64,000 bases of DNA, taken from assembly GCA_003216895.1 (NCBI GenBank), contig QCID01000004.1:39458-103457 (forward strand), written 5' to 3'. Below, piece by piece: positions 39,613-48,332 of the stretch. The stretch comes from Prochlorococcus sp. AG-402-K04 (GTDB lineage: Bacteria > Cyanobacteriota > Cyanobacteriia > PCC-6307 > Cyanobiaceae). The translations under genes and the position numbers were made by a program. How positions within the stretch are numbered: position 1 is the stretch's first letter; each line of letters opens with the position of its first letter. The notes beneath the pieces are model-generated. The model was not told the DNA's origin. It saw only the letters and a program-made list of their open reading frames with translations, and ran no database searches.

Positions 39613-40839
39613 ATGAGTAAATTGAGGTTTGATGTAGTAAGCCTTTTCCCAGAAGCATTTGAACAATTTTTTAATCATGGACTTATAAAAAAGGCATTTG
39701 AAGAGAAGATTGCATCAATTCATATACACAATCCTCGTGACTATGCAAAAGACAATTATCGAAAAGTTGATGATGAACCATATGGCGGAGGCGCTGGAAT
39801 GGTCTTAAAGCCCGAACCTTATTTTTCGGTATGTGATCAAATTCAAAAGCTCAATAAAAAAAAGATACTTTTGATGACTCCACAAGGTAGAAAAATATCT
39901 CAATCTGATTTTTCAAGATGGTCAAAAGAAGATCAACTCATATTGATATGTGGTAGCTATGAGGGGTTTGATGAGAGGATTCGGTCTATAGTTGATGAAG
40001 AAATTTCAATTGGAGACTTTGTTCTTACTGGTGGAGAAATTCCTGCAATAACTGTTATTAATGGAGTAGTACGTCTATTGCCTGGAACTTTAGGCAGTGC
40101 AGAATCATTAAAAGAAGAAAGTCATAACGAGTTGCTTTTAGAACATCCGCAATACACACGACCCTCAGAATTCAAAGGTATGAATGTACCTGATGTCCTT
40201 CTAAGTGGTAACCATCAATTAATTAAAGAATGGAGGCAGAAGCAAAGAGAAATCAGGACGCAGTCCCGTAGACCTGATTTATTCGAACTTTGGAAGCTCG
40301 ACCAATTATCATTCGAGAATAGAGGTTCATTATTGAAAACTGAAGTGAGCTTACGCATAGGCAACGGTTATGATATGCACCGATTGGTTCCTGGTCGACC
40401 TTTAATACTTGGCGGGGTCAAGTTAAGCCATCCTGAAGGTTTAGGTCTGGATGGGCATAGTGATGCAGATGTTCTTACTCATGCAATTATGGATGCAATT
40501 TTAGGGGCATTATCTTTGGGTGATATTGGCAAGTATTTCCCTCCAGATGACCCTAAATGGAAAAATGCAGATAGTTTGATTCTTCTTGAACAGGTAATGG
40601 AATTAATTGAAAAGAAAGGTTGGCAAATTCAAAATATTGATACAGTTATTGTCGCTGAAAGGCCAAAGTTAAAGCCTTATATTGACGTAATGAAGGAGAA
40701 AATATCTAAGAAAATAGGAGTTGACATTAATGATGTAGGAGTTAAAGCCACTACAAATGAGAAATTAGGTGCTGAGGGAAGAGAGGAAGGTATATGTTGC
40801 CATGCAGTTGTTTTGATGAAAAGAAATGAAAACAAGTAG
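39613..40839 (+). CDS. trmD-ispF: TrmD-IspF fusion: tRNA (guanine-N1)-methyltransferase plus MECDP synthase
   Basis: One open frame holds two usually separate enzymes. Residues 1-~235 are TrmD, which methylates G37 of tRNA ([52 protein letters not shown]). Residues ~245-408 are IspF of the MEP isoprenoid pathway ([50 protein letters not shown]). The linker ([12 protein letters not shown]) has no stop. In-frame TTG at 40333 and GTG at 40345 could still start a separate IspF. Tight spacing follows era; the 3' end overlaps the next gene by 14 bases. Confidence 0.9.
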   Translation: MSKLRFDVVSLFPEAFEQFFNHGLIKKAFEEKIASIHIHNPRDYAKDNYRKVDDEPYGGGAGMVLKPEPYFSVCDQIQKLNKKKILLMTPQGRKISQSDFSRWSKEDQLILICGSYEGFDERIRSIVDEEISIGDFVLTGGEIPAITVINGVVRLLPGTLGSAESLKEESHNELLLEHPQYTRPSEFKGMNVPDVLLSGNHQLIKEWRQKQREIRTQSRRPDLFELWKLDQLSFENRGSLLKTEVSLRIGNGYDMHRLVPGRPLILGGVKLSHPEGLGLDGHSDADVLTHAIMDAILGALSLGDIGKYFPPDDPKWKNADSLILLEQVMELIEKKGWQIQNIDTVIVAERPKLKPYIDVMKEKISKKIGVDINDVGVKATTNEKLGAEGREEGICCHAVVLMKRNENK

Positions 40840-41281
40840 AACGAAAAATTTTATTGAAAATTTTTTTAGGTTTCTTTTTGTTAGTTTGATTTTTCTTTCT
40901 ACTTTTTTGGGAAACGTGAAAAATATTCAAGCTGAGTCTTTATTGAAAGTGAACTTTCCAAAGGAATCTATTGTCGAGCACCTTAAACTTGATGTTCCGA
41001 AAAAATATAAAAATGCTTGGTTAAAAGCCGAAGAAGGAAGTTGGGAGCCATGGTTGTTGAAACAAGATGGTTTCTTAGGACGCCAACTTTTTTGGGATCC
41101 TAAAGTTCAGGAGGCAACTTTATTGATTGGTTGGGAGTCAAGAGAAGTTTGGAAAAGTATCTCTCAGACAGAAATAAATCTTGTCCAGCAAGATTTCGAA
41201 AAGATAGCCAGAAAGGAAACAGGTGAAACTAGTGGGAATCCTTTCCCATTGATTTTTGAAGGGGAATTAAATCCAGAGTAA
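40826..41281 (+). CDS. Exported protein of unknown function, resembling TIGR03792 family
   Basis: 151 residues with an N-terminal signal peptide ([19 protein letters not shown], cleavage likely near IQAES). The mature part reads [36 protein letters not shown], then [30 protein letters not shown]. This resembles the cyanobacterial TIGR03792 proteins, which have a ferredoxin-like (antibiotic monooxygenase-like) fold. The function is unknown. The start overlaps ispF by 14 bases and larB begins 2 bases after its stop, so it lies in an operon. Confidence 0.72.
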   Translation: MKTSRTKNFIENFFRFLFVSLIFLSTFLGNVKNIQAESLLKVNFPKESIVEHLKLDVPKKYKNAWLKAEEGSWEPWLLKQDGFLGRQLFWDPKVQEATLLIGWESREVWKSISQTEINLVQQDFEKIARKETGETSGNPFPLIFEGELNPE

Positions 41282-41283
41282 AA

Positions 41284-41931
41284 ATGAATGAATCAATTAT
41301 TGATTTTCAGAGGCGAAGTCGACTCGGTGTGATTGAGGCTATATGGGGGGAGCATAAAACAATTGATCAAATTTCTCAAATATTGAAGAAATATCAACTT
41401 GAGTCTGAAACTGCTTTGGTGACAAGACTTTCTAAAGAGAAAGGAGAAAAACTTTTAGTTGAATTTCCTTCTGCAGAATTTCATGAGAAATCTGGTTGTT
41501 TAACTATGGGGAAGTTTAAGGAATGTACTTCTTCTGAGGAAGAAGTAATTATCTTGACTGGAGGAACAAGTGATGTAGGGGTGGCTTCAGAAGCAGAAAT
41601 AGCGTTGAACTTGCATGGAATAAAAACTAAATTGATGATTGATGTTGGCGTCGCAGGACTTCACAGGCTGCTAGATAGGCTGGAAGAAATAAAATTAGCA
41701 AAAGTAGTCATTGCCTGCGCCGGCATGGAAGGAGCGTTACCTACAGTACTCGCTGGATTAATTCCTCAACCAATTATTGGACTTCCTGTTTCAGTTGGAT
41801 ATGGGATTAGTGGGGGTGGAAAAACCGCTATGGAGGGAATGCTTGCAAGTTGTGCTCCAGGACTATTGATAGTGAATATTGATAATGGCTATGGTGCAGC
41901 TATGGCTGCCATTAGAATCTTATTAGTCTAA
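41284..41931 (+). CDS. larB: LarB-like protein (PurE-related)
   Basis: Family that carboxylates and hydrolyses nicotinic acid adenine dinucleotide as the first step of the nickel-pincer cofactor in lactate racemase systems. The C-terminal PurE-like domain has LTGGTSDVGVASEAEIAL, VIACAGMEGALPTVLAGL, PIIGLPVSVGYG and the end NIDNGYGAAMAAIRI. The 215-residue length matches LarB. No larC or larE is seen nearby, so the cofactor role is unproven. The stop overlaps the convergent remnant downstream by a few bases. Confidence 0.85.
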   Translation: MNESIIDFQRRSRLGVIEAIWGEHKTIDQISQILKKYQLESETALVTRLSKEKGEKLLVEFPSAEFHEKSGCLTMGKFKECTSSEEEVIILTGGTSDVGVASEAEIALNLHGIKTKLMIDVGVAGLHRLLDRLEEIKLAKVVIACAGMEGALPTVLAGLIPQPIIGLPVSVGYGISGGGKTAMEGMLASCAPGLLIVNIDNGYGAAMAAIRILLV

Positions 41932-42299
41932 TCTTTGTCTGAATTTATTTCTAGAACCTGTTCTAACCATAACTTCATAGAGTTAGGGAGTAGACCTTTC
42001 TCGTAACGGAAAATTGCTTCACTAAGAACCGGGGTGTTAATCCATTGAATAGCCTTTCTCCTCATTAATCCTCTCTTCTTTCCCCTAAGTTGAACTATTA
42101 ACTCAAGGTGCGCAAGAGGGAATTTATAGTCTTAAGATTCTTGGTCATATTTGCTACCAAGTCTTGTTAGCTCATCACTATTGTTGCTCGATTCAACATC
42201 GAGAAGACGAGTGACTAATTCTGATAAATCTCTTTGAGCAAGCTCTCCAGAGCTTTCCCATTTCATTGAACGAGGTTCAGGTTGTGAAGAAGCCGACAC
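41928..42299 (-). pseudogene. Interrupted conserved-looking small ORF (in-frame TAA)
   Basis: Not in the ORF track. On the minus strand a 55-residue frame from GTG 42299 (MSASSQPEPRS then MKWESSGELAQRDLSELVTR) stops at TAA 42132-42134. The same frame then continues at once for 67 residues (DYKFPLAHLELIVQLRGKKR, later QWINTPVLSEAIFRYEKGLL) to the stop at 41928. The second part has no ATG, GTG or TTG before codon 23 (42065), yet its composition is fully protein-like across that stretch. The simplest reading is one ~123-residue gene broken by a nonsense mutation. Two separate small genes, readthrough or a sequence error remain possible. Confidence 0.55.
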
Positions 42300-42427
42300 T
42301 TCTGTTACGAATAAATAACTGTCACGGAATGCTAACTGTTATTTGTGTGTTTTTTGACGCTTGTTTACGTAAATAAGTTGAAAAAAATATAAAGAAATGA
42401 GGTTTTTGGTCACTTAGGCTACTTACT

Positions 42428-43393
42428 TTATAAATGTTTAAGATTTGGGTATTGAGTTATTAGTTCTTCTTCTCTCAAGGTCTCTCCTTCTCCGTCGGGT
42501 TGCCAGATAACTTCTAAAGCAATGAGGTCGTTTGAAGATATTGACCCTAAGAGTCTCAGAGCCTCTGTGATTTGTTCGTTGTTTGCGAAGTTCTTTAGTT
42601 TTAAGTCCTTTTTGGTCGCTACGAGAATAGTAATCGCGATGTATTCATTTGTTGAATCAGAATCGCCAGGGTTGGATTCATTATTTGTTGCTGTTGATAT
42701 TTGACCAGAATAGTTTGATGTTAGTTCTGCTTTTAATTTGCTTCTCTCAGTTATTGATATCCGATTAAATGTTGATTCTGCAGAGGCGTATGGAACAGAA
42801 CCTGTTTCTATATTTGAATAGACCCATAATTCAGGCTTCCTTAGTAAGGAGAGTGTTGAATCTTGAAGAATTTTTTGAAGTCCAGATGAAGTTGATGTAT
42901 TTGAAGAGGCAGCAAGCTTCCTAAGGTTAATTTGAATTTCTTTTGCACTTGCGAGTAAGCCAATCTGAAATTGTATTAAAGAAACTTTGGATGGGTTCGC
43001 AGATTGAGAAACTATTGAATTGTTATTTCCGTTCGAAAAATTTGAAGAGTTTTTAAATGAATTAACAATTACACCAACGATTGACATAAGTATTAAAAAC
43101 CCAAAAATCCCACCACCACCAAAGCCAAATATTGGCAATAAGAAAGGAAAACCAATACCACTACCTCTATAGCCACTTCCATAGCCTCTAAAATTATTGC
43201 CTCCATAGCCGCCATAATTTTGGCTTCGTGTTGAAGAGGGTGACTGAAAACTTCCTCCACCGATACGTCCTCCACTGGCCGCTGACGCAGTGTTGGGATT
43301 AATAAATAATAAAGAGGAAATTATCGAAGAAATAACAAGGAAAGAAAAAAAACTTTTTCTTGTAAACCAATGGAAGCGAATAAATTTGAACAC
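42428..43393 (-). CDS. DUF1517 family membrane protein
   Basis: 321 residues. An N-terminal signal or anchor (FFSFLVISSIISSLLFINP, cleavage near ASAASGG) is followed by a Gly/Ser/Tyr-rich low-complexity stretch (GGYGGNNFRGYGSGYRGSG), a membrane helix (FGFLILMSIVGVIVNSF) and a soluble domain with LIQFQIGLLASAKEIQINLR and YIAITILVATKKDLKL. This is the DUF1517 architecture of cyanobacteria and plastids. The function is unknown; plant relatives are chloroplast envelope or thylakoid proteins. It lies 19 bases downstream of thiS on the same strand. Confidence 0.85.
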   Translation of the reverse strand: MFKFIRFHWFTRKSFFSFLVISSIISSLLFINPNTASAASGGRIGGGSFQSPSSTRSQNYGGYGGNNFRGYGSGYRGSGIGFPFLLPIFGFGGGGIFGFLILMSIVGVIVNSFKNSSNFSNGNNNSIVSQSANPSKVSLIQFQIGLLASAKEIQINLRKLAASSNTSTSSGLQKILQDSTLSLLRKPELWVYSNIETGSVPYASAESTFNRISITERSKLKAELTSNYSGQISTATNNESNPGDSDSTNEYIAITILVATKKDLKLKNFANNEQITEALRLLGSISSNDLIALEVIWQPDGEGETLREEELITQYPNLKHL

Positions 43394-43412
43394 TTATTTT
43401 TACAAGGATTTA

Positions 43413-43631
43413 TTAACTGTAGGAACCTCCACCAACAATTGTCACAACCTCTAAGGAATCGCCATTTTTTATTTTTGTATTAACCCAAACTTTTGGGTTG
43501 ATAATTTCACCATTTAACTCAACTACAACTAATTGAGGTTTGTAACCTAAGTTCTCAAGCAAAGCTTCAAGAAGTAATTCTTCATTGGAGTTATTGATGG
43601 TTTTAATTTCGCCGTTAATTTTTAATTGCAT
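43413..43631 (-). CDS. thiS: ThiS-like sulfur carrier protein
   Basis: Beta-grasp carrier that donates sulfur as a C-terminal thiocarboxylate in thiazole synthesis. The fold is visible from MQLKINGEIKTIN to LEVVTIVGG. Ordinary ThiS ends in Gly-Gly; here the sequence continues after VGG with GSYS, so the tail would need removal before activation, or the family in this clade uses a different end. It overlaps thiE by 10 bases, which supports the thiamine role. Confidence 0.88.
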   Translation of the reverse strand: MQLKINGEIKTINNSNEELLLEALLENLGYKPQLVVVELNGEIINPKVWVNTKIKNGDSLEVVTIVGGGSYS

Positions 43632-44674
43632 GTTAAAAATTTGATAAGTTCTTCAGTTTTTGAAAATGGGTCATTTGAATTAATGATTGCATTTGACACG
43701 GCTATGCGAAGATTATTGATCTGGTTTAATTTCTTGATATTTGAGTTATTAATTCCCCCGATAGCAAAAGCAGGAAGCAGAGTTTCACTGGATCCCTTTT
43801 TAAGGTGATCAATTCCAATTGGATTTAGTTCTTTTTTTGTTTCAGAGGAAAATATTGGCCCTATGCCAATATAGTCACAGCCTTCTTCTTCGGCATTTTT
43901 TATGTCTTCAAGGCAGTGCGTGCTTCGGCCAATGATTTTTTCAGCCCCCAGTAGCTCTCTCGCGATTTTTGTTGGTATATCTTCTTTCCCTAAATGAACC
44001 CCATCGGCGTCAACAGCAATTGCTATGTCGATACGGTCATTGACTATAAATAGTGAATTGTATTTTTTACAAAGAGAGGCTAAGCATTTAGCTTGTGAAA
44101 TTTTTTCATTATCATTTAAAAATTTCTCTCTGTATTGAACTATTTTTACACCAGCTTTTAGAGCCTGAAGAACAACCTCTTCGAGATCGCTTCTGTTTGT
44201 GGTTATTAAATATATGAAAGAATCTTGTAATATTTTTCTCTTATTTATACCTTCTGAGGAATTTAGTACTTTTATCTGGATCTCATAAGTTTCATATCTA
44301 ATTGTGGTGGCTATTTCACAAAGCGTTGGATCTGTTATTCGAGTAAATTCCTCTATTACTCTTAAGGCTTCTTGAACTCTTGATGAGTTCGCAATAAATA
44401 CAGCCTCTGGGGTTGATCTGACTTTTTGTAACTGATGTGAAACGCCCATGGCCGGGTCATTGGATGTAAGCCTTGCTTTTCGATAAATGCTGTGATGATG
44501 TAAACCTAATTGTTGCCTCCAGTCTTTGATTTGAATCGAAAAATCACTCCGTTTTAGACCAAATCTGCACCAATCTTCCATAACTCGAAGACCTTCTCTA
44601 GCGCGATCTAAGTTCGCGTCAATTAATTGAGCAATACGATTATCAGATGGAGGGGTGACAGACATTGATTTCAT
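43622..44674 (-). CDS. thiE: Thiamine-phosphate synthase with N-terminal extension
   Basis: Joins HMP-pyrophosphate and thiazole phosphate. The C-terminal TIM barrel (~150-345) has VQYREKFLNDNEK, FIVNDRIDIAIAVDADGVHLG, IIGRSTHCLEDIKNAE, GCDYIGIGPIF and FAIGGINNSN. The first ~140 residues (RIAQLIDANLDRAREGLRVM, VFIANSSRVQEALRVIEEF) are the helical domain typical of cyanobacterial ThiE. It is 350 residues; the Met of MSVTPPSDN may be the true start. It is upstream of and overlaps thiS. Confidence 0.94.
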   Translation of the reverse strand: MKSMSVTPPSDNRIAQLIDANLDRAREGLRVMEDWCRFGLKRSDFSIQIKDWRQQLGLHHHSIYRKARLTSNDPAMGVSHQLQKVRSTPEAVFIANSSRVQEALRVIEEFTRITDPTLCEIATTIRYETYEIQIKVLNSSEGINKRKILQDSFIYLITTNRSDLEEVVLQALKAGVKIVQYREKFLNDNEKISQAKCLASLCKKYNSLFIVNDRIDIAIAVDADGVHLGKEDIPTKIARELLGAEKIIGRSTHCLEDIKNAEEEGCDYIGIGPIFSSETKKELNPIGIDHLKKGSSETLLPAFAIGGINNSNIKKLNQINNLRIAVSNAIINSNDPFSKTEELIKFLTCN

Positions 44675-44694
44675 GTCATCCTTTATTAGGTGAT

Positions 44695-44829
44695 ATGTGT
44701 TTAAATTTTATTGTGGAAAATGATTCTGAGAACAATATGAGTGTGCTGATTTGGGGCGTTTTTTTGTTAGGGGGCATTGGTTTATTTGTTGTGTGGGGAT
44801 TATCTAACGCTTATCCCACAATTACTTGA
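44695..44829 (+). CDS. Small single-pass membrane protein (44 aa)
   Basis: Too short for the ORF track. From ATG 44695, preceded by the purine-rich TTAGGTG, the frame encodes 44 residues with one strong membrane helix (LIWGVFLLGGIGLFVVWGL) and the polar end SNAYPTIT. GTG 44713 and ATG 44737 are alternative starts. It fits snugly between divergent thiE and convergent ribF, whose end is 2 bases away. The size and single helix recall small thylakoid subunits (cytochrome b6f, photosystem or NDH-1 small subunits), but I cannot name it. Confidence 0.65.
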   Translation: MCLNFIVENDSENNMSVLIWGVFLLGGIGLFVVWGLSNAYPTIT

Positions 44830-44831
44830 AG

Positions 44832-45785
44832 TTAGAGTTTTTTTGTCAATATTTCTTTGGCTAACATTGCGTCTAAGCTTATTTGTTTGCTTAGGTCCTC
44901 GATGCTTTTAAACTTTATTTGAAGTCTAATTCTGTGTACAGGTTCAATAATTAATTCATGTCCTAATAGGTCGATTTCTTTGTCTAGAAGGTGAACTTCT
45001 ACTGCTGAGGCTGTATTTTGATCAATAGTAGGTTGAGGGCCCAAATTCATAACTGCTGAAAAACGTTCTTTTTTGTTTGCTATTGAGGCCCAGGCGGCAT
45101 AAACCCCAATTGATGGAAGAAATTTACGCCCATCTATTTTTAAATTTGCTGTTGGCCATCCAATTGTTTTACCTAAACCTCTACCTTTCTGAACAGTTCC
45201 TCTAAAGGTATAAGGACGCTGTAAAAGATATTTAGCATGTTTTAAGTCACCGTCATTGAGTGCTTTTCGAACTCTACTGCTACTAAGTCGACCATGATTG
45301 TCTTCAAGGATAGGAATAATCGAAATTTTTATACCTAGAGATGCACCTATCTTTTTTAAAGTAGAAGTGTCACCTTCTCTATTGCGGCCAAACCTAAAAT
45401 TCTCACCAACCGCTATGTGTTTTGCATGAAGAGTTTTTACTAGAATTTCATCTACAAATGTCTCTGCACTTTTAGAAGCAAGAGTTTTATTAAAAGGAAC
45501 TAAAACTAACTGCTCTACTCCTAGTGGCTCAAGGAGGAATGTCTTTTCATTTGGTAAATCTAATCTTAATCTTGATTCACCAAAGAGAATTTCTCGTGGG
45601 TGAGGCCAGAAACTGACAACTGTTGGTACACCAATTTGCTCTTTTACGATGGCTTTTATTACTTTTTTATGACCTAAGTGAAGACCATCGAAACTTCCTA
45701 AAGCAAGTGCTGTAGGAAGTTTTGCGTTTTCAGGAGCACAGAGAGGGATCAATTTAAACGTGCAAGATTTATGCTTTGGTGGCAA
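44832..45785 (-). CDS. ribF: Bifunctional riboflavin kinase / FAD synthetase
   Basis: Makes FMN then FAD. The N-terminal nucleotidyltransferase domain has LALGSFDGLHLGHKKVI and GENFRFGRNREGD with the C-terminal SSSRVRKAL. The riboflavin kinase domain follows (KGRGLGKTIGWPTANLKI, GVYAAWASI, MNLGPQPTI). It is 317 residues. Its start faces the DUF3611 gene with a short gap, suggesting a shared promoter region. RibD (51402) supplies the same pathway. Confidence 0.94.
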   Translation of the reverse strand: MPPKHKSCTFKLIPLCAPENAKLPTALALGSFDGLHLGHKKVIKAIVKEQIGVPTVVSFWPHPREILFGESRLRLDLPNEKTFLLEPLGVEQLVLVPFNKTLASKSAETFVDEILVKTLHAKHIAVGENFRFGRNREGDTSTLKKIGASLGIKISIIPILEDNHGRLSSSRVRKALNDGDLKHAKYLLQRPYTFRGTVQKGRGLGKTIGWPTANLKIDGRKFLPSIGVYAAWASIANKKERFSAVMNLGPQPTIDQNTASAVEVHLLDKEIDLLGHELIIEPVHRIRLQIKFKSIEDLSKQISLDAMLAKEILTKKL

Positions 45786-45812
45786 GTTTGGTTTATCGCC
45801 TTATTAATCGAG

Positions 45813-46370
45813 ATGGCAGATCAACGCGACTTTAAATTGCTTTCTTTAGGAATGCGAAGAATTGGCTGGATTCGGTTCTGGATTCAAACAATTTTGGGTG
45901 TAGTAGTTGTAGGTGTTCTTGTAATAAGTAATGCATCCAGCTTAGCGAAAGAAGCAGAGAGCAGAATGGGTCTGGGACCAGGTTTGTCTGTGACAACCCT
46001 ATCTTTTATTTTATTACTATTTAGTCTTTGGCAAAGTTGGTTGATAGTAAAGACTGGTAGATCCCTTGATAGTGAGGCTCGCCCAAGTAGAGGAGAAACA
46101 AGCCGCTTGCTTAAAAGAGGATTGATTGCAGATTTGTTGGGCTTGGTTTTCGCTGTAATTGGTTATCAAGCATTAGCAGGTGCTTTGTTTATCCAAGCAT
46201 CAATGCAAACTCGTAGTGGCTTTAGTTCTGGGATGAGAGGGCTGCAAGATTATTCCATTACCCCTTTGGAAACACTTTCTGTTTTAAGTAATACCCAAGT
46301 ACTATTTGCTCATTTTTTTGGTTTGATTCTTTCTTTATGGTTATTGCAAAGGATCTTTAGGAAAAACTAA
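45813..46370 (+). CDS. DUF3611-like membrane protein
   Basis: Four predicted membrane helices (WIQTILGVVVVGVLVISNA, VTTLSFILLLFSLWQSWLI, LIADLLGLVFAVIGYQALAG, VLFAHFFGLILSLWLLQRI) with the N-terminal FRRIGW-like motif seen here as MRRIGWIRFWIQ. This fits DUF3611, a family of cyanobacterial and plastid proteins. The function is unknown. The track starts at 45771, which overlaps ribF. The ATG at 45813 (MADQRDFKLLSLG) removes the overlap and gives 185 residues. Confidence 0.72.
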   Translation: MADQRDFKLLSLGMRRIGWIRFWIQTILGVVVVGVLVISNASSLAKEAESRMGLGPGLSVTTLSFILLLFSLWQSWLIVKTGRSLDSEARPSRGETSRLLKRGLIADLLGLVFAVIGYQALAGALFIQASMQTRSGFSSGMRGLQDYSITPLETLSVLSNTQVLFAHFFGLILSLWLLQRIFRKN

Positions 46371-46372
46371 TT

Positions 46373-47161
46373 TTATATCAATTTTGGCAAATCATCCAAA
46401 TCTCCTCTCCAAAAAAGATCAGGTTGAATTGGTGTTAAAGAGGGGGAACAAAGTGCTATTTGAGAAACATCACTGGGCCATTCTTTAGGTCCTTCTCCAG
46501 CTGATTGAAGATCTTTTACTGCTTCCCCAGCCATCCAAAAATAGGTGTTTCCTCTTGGATCGACCCTGCGAATGAATTGCTCTTCATATTGTCTGATTGA
46601 AAGTCTTGTCCAAACCAAATCTCCCATTTCTTTTTCTTCACAAGGAGGAATGTTTAAATTTAAGAGTAAGTTCTTTGGCCAACTTTGTTGAATTGCTTTC
46701 TCTGCAATATCTAAAGCTAGTTTCCCAGCGTAACTAAAACTTTTCCATTGAAAACTTGCAATGCTTACTGCAATAGATGGGATTCCATCCAAAGTCCCCT
46801 CAAGTGCAGCAGCAACAGTTCCTGAGCAAAAAATATCTGTACCAAGATTAGGTCCATGATTAATTCCCGAAAGGATTAAGTCTGGCTTTTGATCAAGAAG
46901 TTCATTAAGTGCGAGCTTTACGCAATCAGCAGGGGTACCACTACATCCCCAAGCTTTAATATTTTCCCCAAATAATTCGTCTGCTTTTTCAGCGCGGATT
47001 GGTGAATGTAAAGTTAATCCATGGCCGGTTGCTGATCTTTCTTGATCTGGACAAACAACAGTAACTTTATGTCCTCTGCTCGAGGCAGATGTGGCAAGTG
47101 TTCTTATCCCTTCTGCAAACACTCCATCATCATTACTAATTAAAATTCTCAAAGGTTTCAT
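46373..47161 (-). CDS. surE: 5'/3'-nucleotidase SurE
   Basis: Metal-dependent nucleoside monophosphate phosphatase, also acting on short polyphosphate. Motifs are the N-terminal [13 protein letters not shown] with the paired Asp, [18 protein letters not shown], and [19 protein letters not shown]. It is 262 residues. It lies tail to tail with the DUF3611 gene and head to head with pheS, 68 bases from it. Confidence 0.95.
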   Translation of the reverse strand: MKPLRILISNDDGVFAEGIRTLATSASSRGHKVTVVCPDQERSATGHGLTLHSPIRAEKADELFGENIKAWGCSGTPADCVKLALNELLDQKPDLILSGINHGPNLGTDIFCSGTVAAALEGTLDGIPSIAVSIASFQWKSFSYAGKLALDIAEKAIQQSWPKNLLLNLNIPPCEEKEMGDLVWTRLSIRQYEEQFIRRVDPRGNTYFWMAGEAVKDLQSAGEGPKEWPSDVSQIALCSPSLTPIQPDLFWRGDLDDLPKLI

Positions 47162-47229
47162 TTTTTAGCTATTGGTTTTTAGAACTGGGACTGGTTGCCG
47201 ATTAAACTAATACTCGAGATTGGAATTCA

Positions 47230-48237
47230 TTGAGTTCAACATTGTCCCTAAAAGAGCTCATTAATGAGCTTGAGATTCTAGAAAGCGATGCGGCAAAGGA
47301 AATTGATGCTGCTGAAAATTCTGAATCAATCGAGAATTTAAGGTTGGGTTTTCTTGGAAAGAAAGGAAAACTCTCACTTCTATTAGGAGGGATGAAAAAT
47401 CTTTCTAGTGAGGAAAGACCTTTAATTGGTCAAAGAGCGAACGTCTTAAAAACTCAATTGCAAGAATTAATAAAAGAAAAGCTTGAGATTTTAAAAACGC
47501 AGGCTTTAAATAAGATACTAATAAATGAAACTATAGATGTTACAGCGCCTCCAACTGGTATTTCTCAAGGACATCGGCACCCGTTAATAACAACTACTGA
47601 GCAAATAATTGATCTTTTCTTAGGCCTTGGATATCAAGTTTCTGAAGGACCTGAAATAGAGAATGATTACTACAATTTCGAGGCCCTAAATATTCCACCT
47701 GACCATCCTGCAAGAGATATGCAAGATACTTTTTACTTGGGAGGTGAATACCTATTAAGAACTCATACTTCGCCGGTACAGATTCGTTGCCTTGAAAGCA
47801 AAAAGCCTCCTGTAAGAATTGTCTCTCCTGGTCGGGTTTATCGAAGAGATGCAGTTGATGCTACTCATTCGCCAGTTTTCCACCAGATTGAGGTCTTAGC
47901 AATTGATGAAAAGCTTGACTTTAGTCATTTAAGAGGAACAGTAATGGCTTTTTTAAAAGCGTTTTTTGGAGATCTTCCGATTCGATTCAGAGCTAGTTAT
48001 TTTCCATTTACGGAACCATCAGCAGAAGTTGATGTTCAATGGAGAGGTAAATGGTTAGAAGTTATGGGTTGCGGGATGGTAGATCCTGCTGTACTTGAAG
48101 AATTAGGTATTGACCCAGAAAAATATAGTGGATTTGCTGCTGGACTTGGTGTTGAAAGATTTTGTATGGTTCGTCACGGAGTTGATGATATTAGAAAGTT
48201 ATATACAAGTGATCTAAGATTTTTAGAACAATTTTAA
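47230..48237 (+). CDS. pheS: Phenylalanyl-tRNA synthetase alpha subunit
   Basis: Class II aminoacyl-tRNA synthetase subunit with a coiled-coil N-terminus (residues ~1-95). Motif 1 is [21 protein letters not shown], motif 2 is [19 protein letters not shown], and motif 3 is [30 protein letters not shown] marks the substrate loop. It is 335 residues. The start is TTG at 47230. The beta subunit is not within this window. No leader peptide or T-box is evident in the short 68-base upstream gap. Confidence 0.95.
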   Translation: MSSTLSLKELINELEILESDAAKEIDAAENSESIENLRLGFLGKKGKLSLLLGGMKNLSSEERPLIGQRANVLKTQLQELIKEKLEILKTQALNKILINETIDVTAPPTGISQGHRHPLITTTEQIIDLFLGLGYQVSEGPEIENDYYNFEALNIPPDHPARDMQDTFYLGGEYLLRTHTSPVQIRCLESKKPPVRIVSPGRVYRRDAVDATHSPVFHQIEVLAIDEKLDFSHLRGTVMAFLKAFFGDLPIRFRASYFPFTEPSAEVDVQWRGKWLEVMGCGMVDPAVLEELGIDPEKYSGFAAGLGVERFCMVRHGVDDIRKLYTSDLRFLEQF

Positions 48238-48288
48238 AGTTAGACTTTTTTTGAATTAATCTTTAATTGTATTAAATAAAATTATTGA

Positions 48289-48315
48289 CAATTAATTGCT
48301 AATATCAATTAATTG
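48289..48315. repeat. Two copies of a 10-bp palindrome upstream of nadK
   Basis: CAATTAATTG occurs at 48289-48298 and again at 48306-48315, centred 17 bases apart and ending 17 bases before the nadK GTG. Each copy is self-complementary. It may be chance in an A+T-rich leader or a pair of operator half-sites. Confidence 0.45.
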
Positions 48316-48332
48316 TTTGTGAAGTATGATCG

